From: Cupriavidus taiwanensis
Lineage (GTDB): Bacteria; Pseudomonadota; Gammaproteobacteria; Burkholderiales; Burkholderiaceae
Reading direction: 5' to 3'
Assembly (NCBI RefSeq): GCF_900250115.1
Contig: NZ_LT984804.1
Coordinates: 1,627,301 to 1,691,300 of the forward strand
DNA length: 64,000 nt
The translations under genes and the position numbers were made by a program. Positions 42,010-51,186 of this stretch are shown here, one piece after another (the stretch's first letter is position 1; every line of letters starts with the position of its first letter). Under the pieces are notes generated by a model. It was given only the letters and a program-made list of their open reading frames with translations, was not told the DNA's origin and did not search any database.

Positions 42010-44154
42010 CTACGCCAGTTCGAACCCATGCCGCGCCAGCGGCAGAGAGCGCAGGCGCTGGCCGGTCGCGGCGAACAGCGCATTAGCCAGCGCCGGCGCC
42101 AGCGTCGGCACCGCCGATTCCCCCACGCCGCCGATGCGCTCGCCGCTGGGCGCCAGCACCGCCTCGAAGCGGGGCGTCTGCGCCAGCCGCAACAGCGCAT
42201 AGTCGTGGAAATTGGATTGCTGCACGCGCCCGTCGGCGATGGTGATGGCACCCGTCATGGCCGCGCTCAGGGCCCAGATGCTGGCGCCCTCCAGCTGGCG
42301 CTCGACCGTCGCGGGGTTGATCACGGTGCCGCAGTCGATGGCATTGACGATGCGGTGCAGCGTGATGCGCTGGCCCTGCACCGACAGCTCCACCACCGTC
42401 GCGCACAGCGAGCCCCACGCCTGCGACAGCGCCAGGCCGTGGCAGCGCCCCGCCGGCGCGCTGCCCCAGCCCACGTGCTGCGCCAGGCGCTGCAGCAAGC
42501 GCGCCGGACGCGGACGGTCGGCCAGCAGCTGCAGCCGGAACTGCAGCGGATCGGTGTTGACGTGCTGGGCCAGCTCGTCGATGAAGCTCTCGGCGAAGAA
42601 GGTGTTCTGCGTATAGCCCACGCCGCGCCAGAAGCCCACCGGCACGGCGGTATTGACCATGGCATGGCGCACCGCCACGTGGGGCAGCGCGTAAGGCAGG
42701 TCCACCACCCCTTCCACCGATTTGGGGTCGACCCCGCCCTTGACCCGGTCCGGGAAATTGCGGACATAGATCGACGAGCACGCCAGGCGCGCATCCAGCG
42801 CGCGGATGCCGGCCGCGTCCGGGGCCAGCACCGCGCTGAAGCGCGCCGCCGCCGCGGGACGGTAGAAATCGTGCTGGATATCTTCCTCGCGCGACCAGAT
42901 CAGCTTGACCGGCTGCCCCGCCGCCTTCGATGCCAGCGCGGCCTGGACAAAGACATCGAACTCCTCGCGCCGGCCGAAGCCGCCGCCGACGAAGGTGCCG
43001 TGCACGGCGATGCGATCGGCAGGCAGCCCCAGCACGCCCGAGAGCCGCTGCGCGATCTCGCCGCAGACCTGGGTCGGGCCCCAGATCTCGGCGCGGTCGG
43101 CGCGCACGTCGGCGCTGGCGTTCATCGGCTCCATGGTGGCGTGGGCCAGGTACGGCACCTCGTATTCGGCGGTGTAGGCCTGCGCGCCCTGCATGTGCGC
43201 GTCCGGCTCGCCGTGACGCAGCGCCACCGCCGCGGCGCGGCGCGCGGCGTCGCGGTAGCCGGCCATCAGCGCCGCGTCGCCAGCCAGGCTGTCTCGCGGC
43301 AGCTGCCACTCGGGCTGCAGCGCGGCCAGGCCCTTGCGCGCGGTCCAGTAGCTGTCGGCCAGCACCACCACGGCATCGTCCAGGGGCACCACGCGCCGCA
43401 CGCCGCGCAGCGCCAGCGCCGGCCGCGCATCGACCCGGCGCAGCGTGCCGCCGAAGGCCGGGCACGCCATCACCGAGCCCACCAGCATGCGCGGCACCTT
43501 GACGTCGACGCCGAACACCGCGGCGCCGCGCGTCTTCAGCGGAATGTCGAGCCGGTCCGTCGGGCGGCCCAGCAGCTTCCAGTCGCGCGGATCCTTCAGC
43601 GCCACGCTGGCCGGACGTGGCAGCCTGGCCGCGCGCGCGGCGAGCGCCCCATACCCAAGCGTGCGGCCGCTGGGCTCGTGCCGCACCACGCCCTGCACCG
43701 CGCGGCACTGCCCCACCGGCACGCTCCAGCCTTGCGCGGCGGCCTCGCGCAGCATCTCGCGCGCGGTGGCGCCGATGCGGCGCAGCGGCTCGAACGACCA
43801 GCGTGCCGAGGTGCTGCTGGCGGTCGCCTGGACCTTGAACATGCGGTTGTTGTAGACCGGATCGGTCGGCGCCAGCTCGGCGTGCACCTGGCGCCAGTCG
43901 CACTCGAGCTCTTCGGCGACCAGCATGGGGGCGGAGGTCGTCACGCCTTGCCCCAGCTCGGCCGACGGGACCATGATGGTCACGCTGCCATCGGCATCGA
44001 TGCGCAGCCAGGCGTTGACGTCGTCCGGGTCGCGCGCGGGGGCGCCGGCCTCGGCGGCCTTCGCCAGCGGCAGGTGGAAGCCCAGCACCAGCGCCGCGGG
44101 CATCGCGCCGGCGGCTTGCAGGAAACGGCGGCGGCTTGTGCGGAGACGGCTCAC
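42010..44154 (-). CDS. Molybdenum hydroxylase large subunit, Tat-exported (isoquinoline 1-oxidoreductase/aldehyde dehydrogenase beta type)
   Basis: 714 residues from a GTG that overlaps the stop of the small-subunit gene by 4 nt. The N-terminus SRLRTSRRRFLQAAGAMPAALVLG is a twin-arginine signal, so the holoenzyme is folded in the cytoplasm and exported. Body motifs: SAELGQGVTTSAPMLVAEELECDW, GGGFGRREEFDVFVQAAL (molybdopterin contact) and the C-terminal GGVGESAVPTLAPALANA, where the Glu is the expected catalytic residue. Family members hydroxylate N-heterocycles or oxidise aldehydes. There is no FAD subunit; electrons should go to a cytochrome, as in the isoquinoline enzyme group. Substrate unknown. 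Confidence 0.9.
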   Translation of the reverse strand: MSRLRTSRRRFLQAAGAMPAALVLGFHLPLAKAAEAGAPARDPDDVNAWLRIDADGSVTIMVPSAELGQGVTTSAPMLVAEELECDWRQVHAELAPTDPVYNNRMFKVQATASSTSARWSFEPLRRIGATAREMLREAAAQGWSVPVGQCRAVQGVVRHEPSGRTLGYGALAARAARLPRPASVALKDPRDWKLLGRPTDRLDIPLKTRGAAVFGVDVKVPRMLVGSVMACPAFGGTLRRVDARPALALRGVRRVVPLDDAVVVLADSYWTARKGLAALQPEWQLPRDSLAGDAALMAGYRDAARRAAAVALRHGEPDAHMQGAQAYTAEYEVPYLAHATMEPMNASADVRADRAEIWGPTQVCGEIAQRLSGVLGLPADRIAVHGTFVGGGFGRREEFDVFVQAALASKAAGQPVKLIWSREEDIQHDFYRPAAAARFSAVLAPDAAGIRALDARLACSSIYVRNFPDRVKGGVDPKSVEGVVDLPYALPHVAVRHAMVNTAVPVGFWRGVGYTQNTFFAESFIDELAQHVNTDPLQFRLQLLADRPRPARLLQRLAQHVGWGSAPAGRCHGLALSQAWGSLCATVVELSVQGQRITLHRIVNAIDCGTVINPATVERQLEGASIWALSAAMTGAITIADGRVQQSNFHDYALLRLAQTPRFEAVLAPSGERIGGVGESAVPTLAPALANALFAATGQRLRSLPLARHGFELA

Positions 44155-44636
44155 GATGACGCCCTCCCCTTGGGGTCGCCCGCGTTCTGCGCGGTGGCCG
44201 CGCGCAGGATGGCGCGTTCGACGCGCGGGTAGGTGCCGCAGCGGCACAGGTTGGTGATGCCGGCGCGGATATCCTCCGGCCGTGGCGACGGGTTGTCCTT
44301 CAGCCAGGCGCAGGCGGCCATGATCATGCCCGACTGGCAATAGCCGCACTGCGGCACTTGCTCGGCAATCCACGCGCGCTGGACCGGGTGCGAATTGTCG
44401 GCCGACAATCCTTCGATGGTAGTGATGTCGGCACGCGCCACGCTGCCGACAGGCGTGATGCAGGCGCGCGCCGCCTTGCCGTCGACATGCACCGTGCAGG
44501 CGCCGCACAGGCCGGCACCGCAGCCGAACTTGGTGCCGGTATAGCCCAGGTAATCGCGCAGCACCCACAGCAGGGGCATATCGCGTTCGGCCTCGACGGC
44601 GTGGCGCTTGCCGTTGATCTTTAATTTCAGCTTCAT
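44151..44636 (-). CDS. Molybdenum hydroxylase small [2Fe-2S] subunit
   Basis: 161 residues with CGAGGAGAC before the ATG at 44636. The plant-type [2Fe-2S] cluster motif FGCGAGLCGACTVHVDG plus a later Cys, and the second cluster CGYCQSGM and CRCGTYPR, are complete. It passes electrons from the Mo cofactor to an external acceptor. It has no signal peptide of its own and is probably exported with the Tat-bearing large subunit. First gene of the two-gene unit; a LysR gene is divergent. Confidence 0.92.
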   Translation of the reverse strand: MKLKLKINGKRHAVEAERDMPLLWVLRDYLGYTGTKFGCGAGLCGACTVHVDGKAARACITPVGSVARADITTIEGLSADNSHPVQRAWIAEQVPQCGYCQSGMIMAACAWLKDNPSPRPEDIRAGITNLCRCGTYPRVERAILRAATAQNAGDPKGRASS

Positions 44637-44727
44637 GGGGGTCTCCTCGTTGCGCACCGGCTTCGCAGCGGCCGGTTCGGTGCGGCCCAGTATCCGCCGG
44701 GCGGCATGGCGGGACAATCGACTTGTT

Positions 44728-44748
44728 TTGCCATCACCTGTGAGGCAA
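44728..44748. promoter_or_regulatory. LysR-type dyad upstream of the hydroxylase genes
   Basis: TTGCC and GGCAA arms are separated by 11 bp, the spacing usual for LysR recognition sites. It lies 10 bp before the LysR ATG and 92 bp before the hydroxylase start. Confidence 0.5.
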
Positions 44749-44758
44749 GATCACAGCC

Positions 44759-45664
44759 ATGATCCGCAGGCTCCCCTCGATGCAAGTGCTCCAGGCCTTT
44801 GCCGCCACCGCGCGAACGGGCAGCATGACGCGCGCCGCCGATGCGCTGTGCGTGACGCATGGCGCCATCAGCCGGCATATCCGTGCGCTGGAGTCTCAGC
44901 TGGGCTGCACCTTGTTCCTGCGCGAGGGCCGGCAACTGGAGCTGACCGCCACCGGCCGCGAACTGGCCGACGACCTCGACCGCGCCCTGCGCGCGGTCGA
45001 GCTGTCACTGGCCGGCGCGTCCGCGCGGCGCGCGCGCGAACGGCAGTCGCTGCATGTCAATGTCAGCCCCGAGCTGGCCGGCGCCTGGCTGGTGCCCAAG
45101 CTGCCGCAACTGCGCGAGGCACTGCCTGGACTGGACCTGTCCATCGCCGCCAGCACCGAGGATCCGGACTTTGCCCGCTCCGATCTCGACGTCAGCCTGC
45201 GCTACGGCCCCGCGCCCTTCACCGGCTACCAGTGCCTGAAGCTGCTGGACGACGACATCATCGTGGTATGCAGCCCCGGCTTCGCCCGGCGGCATGCCGG
45301 CATGAGCGCGGCCGATGCCGCGCACCTGCCACGGCTGCGGCACGCACGCTTCCGCTGGTCGCAGTGGGGCGCCGCCGCGGGCGTGGTATTGGAAGAGCCC
45401 GAGGACGGCATCGTGTTCGACTGCCGGGCACTGCTGATCGAAGCCGCGGCCAATGGGATGGGGCTGGCGCTTACGCGCGCGTTGCTGGCGCGCGAGGCCA
45501 TCGCCGCGGGGCGGCTGGTGCAGCCGCTGGTCGACAGTTTTCCGGCCAGCCATAACTGCTACATCGTATGGCGTGGGGATAATCCAAAGCAGGGGTTGAT
45601 TCGAGGGTTCGCGGAGTGGTTGCGGGAGGTGGCGGTGGGGGGTGAGGGCCGGCGGTGGCAATAG
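44759..45664 (+). CDS. LysR-family transcriptional regulator (GcvA-like)
   Basis: 301 residues. MIRRLPSMQVLQAFAATARTGSMTRAADALCVTHGAISRHIRALE is the DNA-binding domain; VNVSPELAGAWLVPKLPQLREALPGLDL begins the effector domain of GcvA type. It is divergent from the molybdenum hydroxylase pair with a 122-bp gap that contains a T-N11-A-like dyad, so it likely controls those genes. The C-terminal 25 residues are unusually Gly/Arg-rich. Confidence 0.9.
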   Translation: MIRRLPSMQVLQAFAATARTGSMTRAADALCVTHGAISRHIRALESQLGCTLFLREGRQLELTATGRELADDLDRALRAVELSLAGASARRARERQSLHVNVSPELAGAWLVPKLPQLREALPGLDLSIAASTEDPDFARSDLDVSLRYGPAPFTGYQCLKLLDDDIIVVCSPGFARRHAGMSAADAAHLPRLRHARFRWSQWGAAAGVVLEEPEDGIVFDCRALLIEAAANGMGLALTRALLAREAIAAGRLVQPLVDSFPASHNCYIVWRGDNPKQGLIRGFAEWLREVAVGGEGRRWQ

Positions 45665-45675
45665 CGACAGGTTTC

Positions 45676-45840
45676 ACTTCGTTGATACTCCGGCCCTCAC
45701 CCCAACCCTCTCCCGCAAGCGGGAGAGGGAGTACCCAAGCGCGAATTGAAAAGCTTGAAGCGATGATGCGGCTGCCGGTTTTCTCCCCTCTCCCGCTTGC
45801 GGGAGAGGGGCGGGGGTGAGGGCCGGCGCATCAACGAAGT
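45676..45840. repeat. 165-bp inverted-repeat intergenic element (BIME/REP-like)
   Basis: Outer ends ACTTCGTTGA (45676) and TCAACGAAGT (to 45840) are exact inverted copies, continuing imperfectly through GGCCCTCACCCC and GGGGTGAGGGCC. Inside are two near-identical hairpins: CCCTCTCCCGC-AA-GCGGGAGAGGG (45706-45729) and the 12-bp-arm CCCCTCTCCCGC-TT-GCGGGAGAGGGG (45785-45810). This family of repeats is widespread between genes in Proteobacteria of high GC and is often mis-called as small ORFs containing LSRLRERVGVRA. It may form a cruciform and end both convergent transcripts. Confidence 0.8.
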
Positions 45841-45869
45841 CCACCGCATCCCCTCGTGGACACCCGACC

Positions 45870-47360
45870 TCACCCCTCCCACCCAGCAACATCATCCAAC
45901 GGATAAACCGGCCTGCTCACCTTGCGAAACGGAAACCGCTCATAGCGCGAACTGGTAACGCCCTCCCCGTCGCACTCCACCACCGCCCTGGCGATCGGCA
46001 CGAACACCGGGCGGCAGTACATGCGCGACTTCAGCAGCAGGAACCTGGCCCGATGCGGATCGATGCCGATATGGGTGAAGATGCCCAGGTCCCAGTGCTC
46101 TTGCGGGGTCTCGGTCACGATCACCTGCGCCGCGCCGATATCGAGCAATGCGGTGCGCCCCATGCGGATGCGTTGTCCGGTGTAGGTCGGCCCGGTGATG
46201 GTGTACTCGCCGTCGCTGATCGCCGCCACCGTGCCGGTCAGCGGCCGGGCCTGCGGATAGACCTCCAGCTGGGGCAACGCCACCTTGTCGCCGACCGGCA
46301 GCGTGATGCGGGACCCGACGCCGGCGTCGACCAGCGCTGCCACCGCCGCCGGGTCGCACACGGGCCCGACCGCGATGCCGGTCAGGCCTTGCGCCAGCGC
46401 TTCGTGCAGCACCGCCATATTGTCGCAGGTGCCGCCGGACATGCAGTTGTCGCCATGGTCGAGCAGCAGCACCGGTCCTGCGTTCGCGCCGTCGGCGCTG
46501 TCGGCAAGCTGCGCGGCGCGCGCGATCGAGCTGGCGAGCGGCTCCGCCTGATAGGCGAAGGCATCGCGCTCGGCCCACGCTTGTGCCGCGATCCGGCTGG
46601 CGACCTCGTCCGCCTTCGCGCGGTCGCCGTCGCCGACCACGATCACGCTCAGGCATGGCGCGGCGATGTCGGCCAGGCCGAAGCCGGCCAGCACCGACAC
46701 CGCCAGCATGCCGTCGCGCTCGGCCTCGCGCGCCAGCGCCACGGCGCGCTGCATGGCACCTTCGTCGGTGCGGCTGGGCAGGGTGTGGGTGATCAGCGGC
46801 GGGCGCCGCCACGCCATCACCGGGCGCACGCGTCCCTCGACCATGTCAAGCAGCAGCCGGCCGGCGTGCGCGCCGGTTTCATACATGTCCACGTGCGGGT
46901 AGGTCTTGAAGCTGACCGCGATGTCGGCATGGTCGACCAGCGCCTGCGTGATGTTGCCGTGCAGGTCCAGTGCGACCGCGACGGGGGCTTGCGGCAGCAC
47001 GGCGCGCAGGCGGCGCAGCAGGTCGCCTTCGCCGTCGTCGCTGTTCTCTGCCACCATCGCGCCATGCAGGTCGAGCATGACCGCATCGCAGCCGTCGGCG
47101 GCCGCGATGATGGTGTCGCACAGGTGGGTGTAGGCGTCGGCCGCGACGCGCCCGCTCGGGTTGGCGCCGGCGATCACCGGCACCACGATCTCGGCGCCGG
47201 CGGCCTCGGCCAGGTCGATGAAGGCGGCGGCCGCGGTGCGGGTGCCCCTGGCGGCGCGACAGGCGGCGTCGCCATAGGCCGGCGCGAACGCGGCCAGCGG
47301 TGTCGGCACCGGTGAAAAGGTATTGGTCTCGTGGTTGAGTCGGGCAATCAGGATCTTCAT
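45870..47360 (-). CDS. M81-family metallopeptidase (MlrC/microcystinase homologue)
   Basis: 496 residues, typical for the family. MKILIARLNHETNTFSPVPT is the M81 N-terminus with the HETN zinc-region motif. DAVMLDLHGAMVAEN, VALDLHGNIT and LLLDHGDNCMSGGTCDN follow as in MlrC-type proteins, which are zinc enzymes. The founding member degrades linearised microcystin, but most homologues act on unknown small peptide or amide substrates. Last gene of the seven-gene operon, 19 bp after the hydrolase gene. Confidence 0.88.
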   Translation of the reverse strand: MKILIARLNHETNTFSPVPTPLAAFAPAYGDAACRAARGTRTAAAAFIDLAEAAGAEIVVPVIAGANPSGRVAADAYTHLCDTIIAAADGCDAVMLDLHGAMVAENSDDGEGDLLRRLRAVLPQAPVAVALDLHGNITQALVDHADIAVSFKTYPHVDMYETGAHAGRLLLDMVEGRVRPVMAWRRPPLITHTLPSRTDEGAMQRAVALAREAERDGMLAVSVLAGFGLADIAAPCLSVIVVGDGDRAKADEVASRIAAQAWAERDAFAYQAEPLASSIARAAQLADSADGANAGPVLLLDHGDNCMSGGTCDNMAVLHEALAQGLTGIAVGPVCDPAAVAALVDAGVGSRITLPVGDKVALPQLEVYPQARPLTGTVAAISDGEYTITGPTYTGQRIRMGRTALLDIGAAQVIVTETPQEHWDLGIFTHIGIDPHRARFLLLKSRMYCRPVFVPIARAVVECDGEGVTSSRYERFPFRKVSRPVYPLDDVAGWEG

Positions 47361-47379
47361 CGGGTAGTCCGTTCCGGTG

Positions 47380-48663
47380 TCAGGGCCGCGTGGCGGCATC
47401 GAGCATGGCGTGCAGCAGCACGTTGCAGCCGGCCTCGAGGTGCTCCGGCCGGGCCTCTTCGATTTCGTTGTGGCTGATGCCGTCCTTGCACGGCACGAAG
47501 ATCATCGCGGCCGGGGCGACGCGGGCCAGGTAGACCGCGTCATGGCCGGCGCCGCTGATCACCTCCATGGCGGCATGGCCGAGCCGCCGCGCGCCGCCGC
47601 GCACCGCCTCGACCAGCCGCCCATCGAACGGCTGCGGCGGGAAGTACACCACCTGCCGCAGCTCGATGTCGATGCCGCTGCGCGCCGCCAGTGCCGCCAC
47701 CTGCGCGCGCAGCGCCGCGTCCATCGCCGACAGCACCGTGTCATCGCCGGCGCGCAGGTCCACCGTCATCGTCACCTTGCCGGGGATGACGTTGCGCGAA
47801 TCGGGATGCACGGCCAGGCAGCCGACCGTGCCCCGGCCATGCGGGGGGTGATCGAGCGCGATGCGGTTGACCATGCCAACCAGCTCCGACGCCGCCAGCA
47901 GCGCATCCTTGCGCAGCGCCATCGGCGTGGGGCCCGCATGCGCTTCCATGCCGGTCAGCACCACGTCGTACCAGCGCTGGCCAAGCGCGCCGGTGACCAC
48001 GCCGATGGTGGTGTCGTTGGCCTCCAGCACCGGCCCCTGCTCGATATGCGCTTCAAAGTAGGCGCCGACCGGACGCGCGCCGACCGGCTCCGGCCCGGCA
48101 TAGCCGATGGCCTGCAGCGCCTGTCCGACGCTGATGCCATCGCGGTCGCGCTGCTGCAGCACCTCCGCCAGCGCGAATTCGCCGATGAACGCGCCCGAGC
48201 CCATCATCACCGGCACGAAGCGCGAGCCCTCCTCGTTGGTCCAGACCGCGACCTCGAGCGGAGCATCGGTGACGATGCCGGCGTCGGCCAGCGTGCGCAG
48301 CACCTCGATGCCGGCGAACACGCCGTAGTTGCCGTCGAACTTGCCGCCGGTCGGCTGGGTGTCGATATGGCTGCCGGTCATCACCGGCGGCAGGGCGTCG
48401 TCGCGTCCGGCGCGCCGCGCAAAGATATTGCCGATGGCATCGACCCGGATCGTGCATCCGGCCGCACGGGCCTCGGCGACGAAGAAGTCGCGGCCCTGGC
48501 GATCCAGGTCGGTCAGCGCCAGCCGGCATACGCCCCCCTTGGGCGTGGCGCCGATGGCGGCCAGGCGCATCAGGGTGTCCCACAGGCGCTGGCCGTCGAT
48601 GCGCAGGTCGGCGCGCGCGCCGGCGCCCGCCGCCGCCGCGCGCGCAGCTTGCAATGTCGTCAT
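47380..48663 (-). CDS. Zn-dependent M20 hydrolase (N-carbamoyl-L-amino-acid hydrolase / ureidopropionase / allantoate amidohydrolase type)
   Basis: 427 residues. MTGSHIDTQPTGGKFDGNYGV carries the first metal ligands (His, Asp), TNEEGSRF the catalytic Glu-Glu, and SGAGHDAVYLARVAPAAMIFVPCKDGISHNE the C-terminal His ligand region. The HyuC/AllC/UPase group removes carbamoyl or ureido groups from amino-acid-like substrates in the cytoplasm. It lies 50 bp after livF and 19 bp before the M81 gene, inside one operon. Confidence 0.92.
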   Translation of the reverse strand: MTTLQAARAAAAGAGARADLRIDGQRLWDTLMRLAAIGATPKGGVCRLALTDLDRQGRDFFVAEARAAGCTIRVDAIGNIFARRAGRDDALPPVMTGSHIDTQPTGGKFDGNYGVFAGIEVLRTLADAGIVTDAPLEVAVWTNEEGSRFVPVMMGSGAFIGEFALAEVLQQRDRDGISVGQALQAIGYAGPEPVGARPVGAYFEAHIEQGPVLEANDTTIGVVTGALGQRWYDVVLTGMEAHAGPTPMALRKDALLAASELVGMVNRIALDHPPHGRGTVGCLAVHPDSRNVIPGKVTMTVDLRAGDDTVLSAMDAALRAQVAALAARSGIDIELRQVVYFPPQPFDGRLVEAVRGGARRLGHAAMEVISGAGHDAVYLARVAPAAMIFVPCKDGISHNEIEEARPEHLEAGCNVLLHAMLDAATRP

Positions 48664-48713
48664 GTTATTCCTCGTCTGGGTCAGCCGGCGTCGCGGCCGC
48701 CGTCATCCATGGT

Positions 48714-49418
48714 TCAGGCCGCCAGGCCGACGCCGAGATAGCGGTCCTTGACCGCTTCGTCGGCGCGGAAGGCGTCGTTGTCGCCGGTGTAGACCACCCT
48801 GCCCTGCTCGATGATCACGTGGCGGTCGGCCAGCTGCGTGCAGACCTCGAGGTTCTGCTCGACCAGCAGGATCGGCACGCCGGCCGCCTTGATGACCTTG
48901 AGCTGCGCCACGATCTCCTCCACGATCACCGGGGCCAGCCCTTCGACCGGCTCATCGAGCATCAGCAGCCGCGGATGGTTCATCATGGCGCGCCCGATCG
49001 CGAGCATCTGCTGTTCGCCACCGGACAGCTGCGCGCCGCCATTGCCGCGCCGCTCGCGCAGGCGCGGGAAGATGCGGTAGATGTCCTGCAGCTGCCATGG
49101 CGAATCGCGGCGCGCGGCCAGCTTGAGGTTCTCTTCCACCGTCAGCAGTTTGAAGATGCCGCGGTGCTCGGGCACCAGGCACAGGCCGTCGGCGGCGATC
49201 CGGTGCGGCGCCAGCCCGGCAACGTCCTTGCCGCGAAAGATCACGCGCCCGCCCCTGGGCTGGACCACGCCGGCGATGGCCTTGAGCGTGGTCGACTTGC
49301 CGGCGCCGTTGCGCCCCAGCAGCGTCACCAGCTCGCCTTCGCCGCCCGCCAGCGATACGCCTTGCAGCACATGGCTCTTGCCGTAGTAGCCATGGATCCC
49401 TTGTACATCGAGCATCAT
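48714..49418 (-). CDS. livF: Branched-chain-amino-acid-type ABC transporter ATP-binding protein (LivF)
   Basis: 234 residues. Walker A GRNGAGKS, signature LSGGEQQMLAIGRAMM, Walker B LLMLDEPVEGLAP and the H-loop region LLVEQN are all present. Order and size match LivF. The start overlaps the livG stop (ATGA). The transported substrate of this set need not be leucine; the operon enzymes suggest an amide or ureido compound. Confidence 0.93.
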   Translation of the reverse strand: MMLDVQGIHGYYGKSHVLQGVSLAGGEGELVTLLGRNGAGKSTTLKAIAGVVQPRGGRVIFRGKDVAGLAPHRIAADGLCLVPEHRGIFKLLTVEENLKLAARRDSPWQLQDIYRIFPRLRERRGNGGAQLSGGEQQMLAIGRAMMNHPRLLMLDEPVEGLAPVIVEEIVAQLKVIKAAGVPILLVEQNLEVCTQLADRHVIIEQGRVVYTGDNDAFRADEAVKDRYLGVGLAA

Positions 49419-50191
49419 CCCTTGCCTCCGGTGATCATGTTGCCGAGGTAGGCGGCGCGCACGCGCGGGTCGCCGCGCACCGCCGCGGGCGGCCCTTCCA
49501 TCAGCACCTTGCCTTGCTGCATCACCGTGACGGTGTCCGAGATATCCATGACGATGTCCATGTTGTGTTCGATCAGCACCACCGTGTGGTCCGCGGCCAG
49601 GCCGCGGATCAGCCGCTTCATCGCGCCGAGGTCGTCGACGCCCATGCCCGAGGTCGGTTCGTCGAGGAAGATCGCGCGCGGCCGCGCCGCCAGCGCCATG
49701 CCGACCTCCAGGCGCCGCTGCTGCCCGTGCGACAGCACGCCCGCCGCGCTGTCGGCGACGCGCGCCAGTTCCAGCCGGTCGAGCACCTGGTCGACGACCT
49801 CGCCACAGGCCAGCGCGCCCACCGGCAGGCGCCATCCGCTCATGGCCCTGCGCGGCGACGTGCCCAGCGCGGCCAGGCGCAGGTTCTCGCGCACCGGCAG
49901 GCTCGGGAACAGGCTGGTGACCTGGAACGAGCGTGCAATGCCGCGCTGCACGCGCTGGTAGTCGGGCTCCGCCGTGACGTCCTTGCCGTCGAAGACGATG
50001 CGGCCGGCGCTGACTTCCTTGGTGCCGGTCAGCATGTGGAACAAGGTGGTCTTGCCGGCGCCGTTGGGGCCGATCACCGAATGGATCGTGCCCGGCATCA
50101 CGCGCAGGTCGACCCCGCCCAGCGCCATGAACTTGCCGTACTGCTTGACGATGCCGGTGGCCTCCAGGATGGGGGTGGTGGCGGTGCTCAT
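49415..50191 (-). CDS. livG: Branched-chain-amino-acid-type ABC transporter ATP-binding protein (LivG)
   Basis: 258 residues. Walker A GPNGAGKTT, the LivG-specific GIARSFQVTSLFPSLPVRENL, signature LSHGQQRRLEVGMALA (SHGQQ in place of SGGQQ, normal for LivG), Walker B AIFLDEPTSGMG and LIEHNMDIV. It energises the importer together with LivF. Both ends overlap neighbours by 4 nt, so translation is coupled. Confidence 0.93.
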   Translation of the reverse strand: MSTATTPILEATGIVKQYGKFMALGGVDLRVMPGTIHSVIGPNGAGKTTLFHMLTGTKEVSAGRIVFDGKDVTAEPDYQRVQRGIARSFQVTSLFPSLPVRENLRLAALGTSPRRAMSGWRLPVGALACGEVVDQVLDRLELARVADSAAGVLSHGQQRRLEVGMALAARPRAIFLDEPTSGMGVDDLGAMKRLIRGLAADHTVVLIEHNMDIVMDISDTVTVMQQGKVLMEGPPAAVRGDPRVRAAYLGNMITGGKG

Positions 50192-51186
50192 GCGCGTTCC
50201 TCCTGCGTGACGGGCGCGCGGCGCACGCCGCGCAGTCGATCCCATAACGTGGCGCCCAGACCCCACAGCCCGCGCTGCATGAACAGGCTGACCGCGATCA
50301 GCAGCAACCCGAGCAGCATCAGCCAGCGCGGCCACAGCGTCGACAGCCAGTCCGCCAGCAACACATAGAAGGCCGCGCCCAGCACCGAGGCGAAGATATT
50401 GCCGGTGCCGCCGATCACGGTCATCACCAGGATCATCTCGCTGGCGTGGTAATCGATATTGGTCAGCGGCGCGATGCCGGTCAGCATCGCGTGCAGCGCG
50501 CCGGCCAGTCCGGTGACCGCTCCGGAGACCATGAACGCCAGCAGCTTGAACGCCTTGACGTTGTAGCCCACCGCCAGGGCGCGCTCTTCGTTGTCGCGGA
50601 TCGCCAGCAGCGTGCGGCCCAGCACCGACTCGGTCACGCGCAGCACGGCCAGGAACACCGCCAGGAACAGCACCGCGACGAAGCCATAGAACTGCCACGG
50701 CGACGCCAGCGGCACCAGCGCATGGCCGGCCACCGACAGCGGCGGTCGCGGGATGTCCAGCAGGCCGTTGTCGCCCCCGGTGATGCCGGGCGCGGTATAG
50801 GCAAGGAAGTAGAACATCTGCGCGAACGCCAGCGTCAGCATCACGAAGTAGGTGCCGCGCTGGCGGATCGCAAACCAGCCCACCAGCGCCGCGGCGGCCG
50901 CGCCGATGCCGATCGCCAGCAGCAGCGCCAGTGGCATCGGCAGGCTGGCGCGGGTCAGCGCCAGCCCCACCGCGTAGCTGCCGAGACCGAAGAAGATGCC
51001 CTGGCCGAACGACAGCAGGCCGGTGTAGCCGAGCAGCAGGTTGCACGCCATCGCGGCCATTGCGTAGATCAGCACTTCGGTGGCGAGCGTGCCCGAGCGC
51101 ATCGTCAGCGGCAGCAGCAGCGTGACGCCAAGCGCCAGCCACCAGAAACGGTAGCGCAAGAGCCATTGTCTTTGCATAGCCATCAT
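50188..51186 (-). CDS. livM: Branched-chain-amino-acid-type ABC transporter permease (LivM)
   Basis: 332 residues from the first of two tandem ATG codons; GGGGAGGGG sits right before them. About ten helices. LLGYTGLLSFGQGIFFGLGSYAVGL is the LivM/LivH transmembrane signature, GTYFVMLTLAFAQMFYFLAY and VIGGTGNIFASVLGAAFY are typical of LivM. The start overlaps livH, the stop overlaps livG. Confidence 0.92.
   Translation of the reverse strand: MMAMQRQWLLRYRFWWLALGVTLLLPLTMRSGTLATEVLIYAMAAMACNLLLGYTGLLSFGQGIFFGLGSYAVGLALTRASLPMPLALLLAIGIGAAAAALVGWFAIRQRGTYFVMLTLAFAQMFYFLAYTAPGITGGDNGLLDIPRPPLSVAGHALVPLASPWQFYGFVAVLFLAVFLAVLRVTESVLGRTLLAIRDNEERALAVGYNVKAFKLLAFMVSGAVTGLAGALHAMLTGIAPLTNIDYHASEMILVMTVIGGTGNIFASVLGAAFYVLLADWLSTLWPRWLMLLGLLLIAVSLFMQRGLWGLGATLWDRLRGVRRAPVTQEERA

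Noticed and set aside
45674..45895. Short minus-strand frames containing LSRLRERVGVRA-type peptides
   Set aside because: These are translations of the intergenic inverted-repeat element and are not genes.
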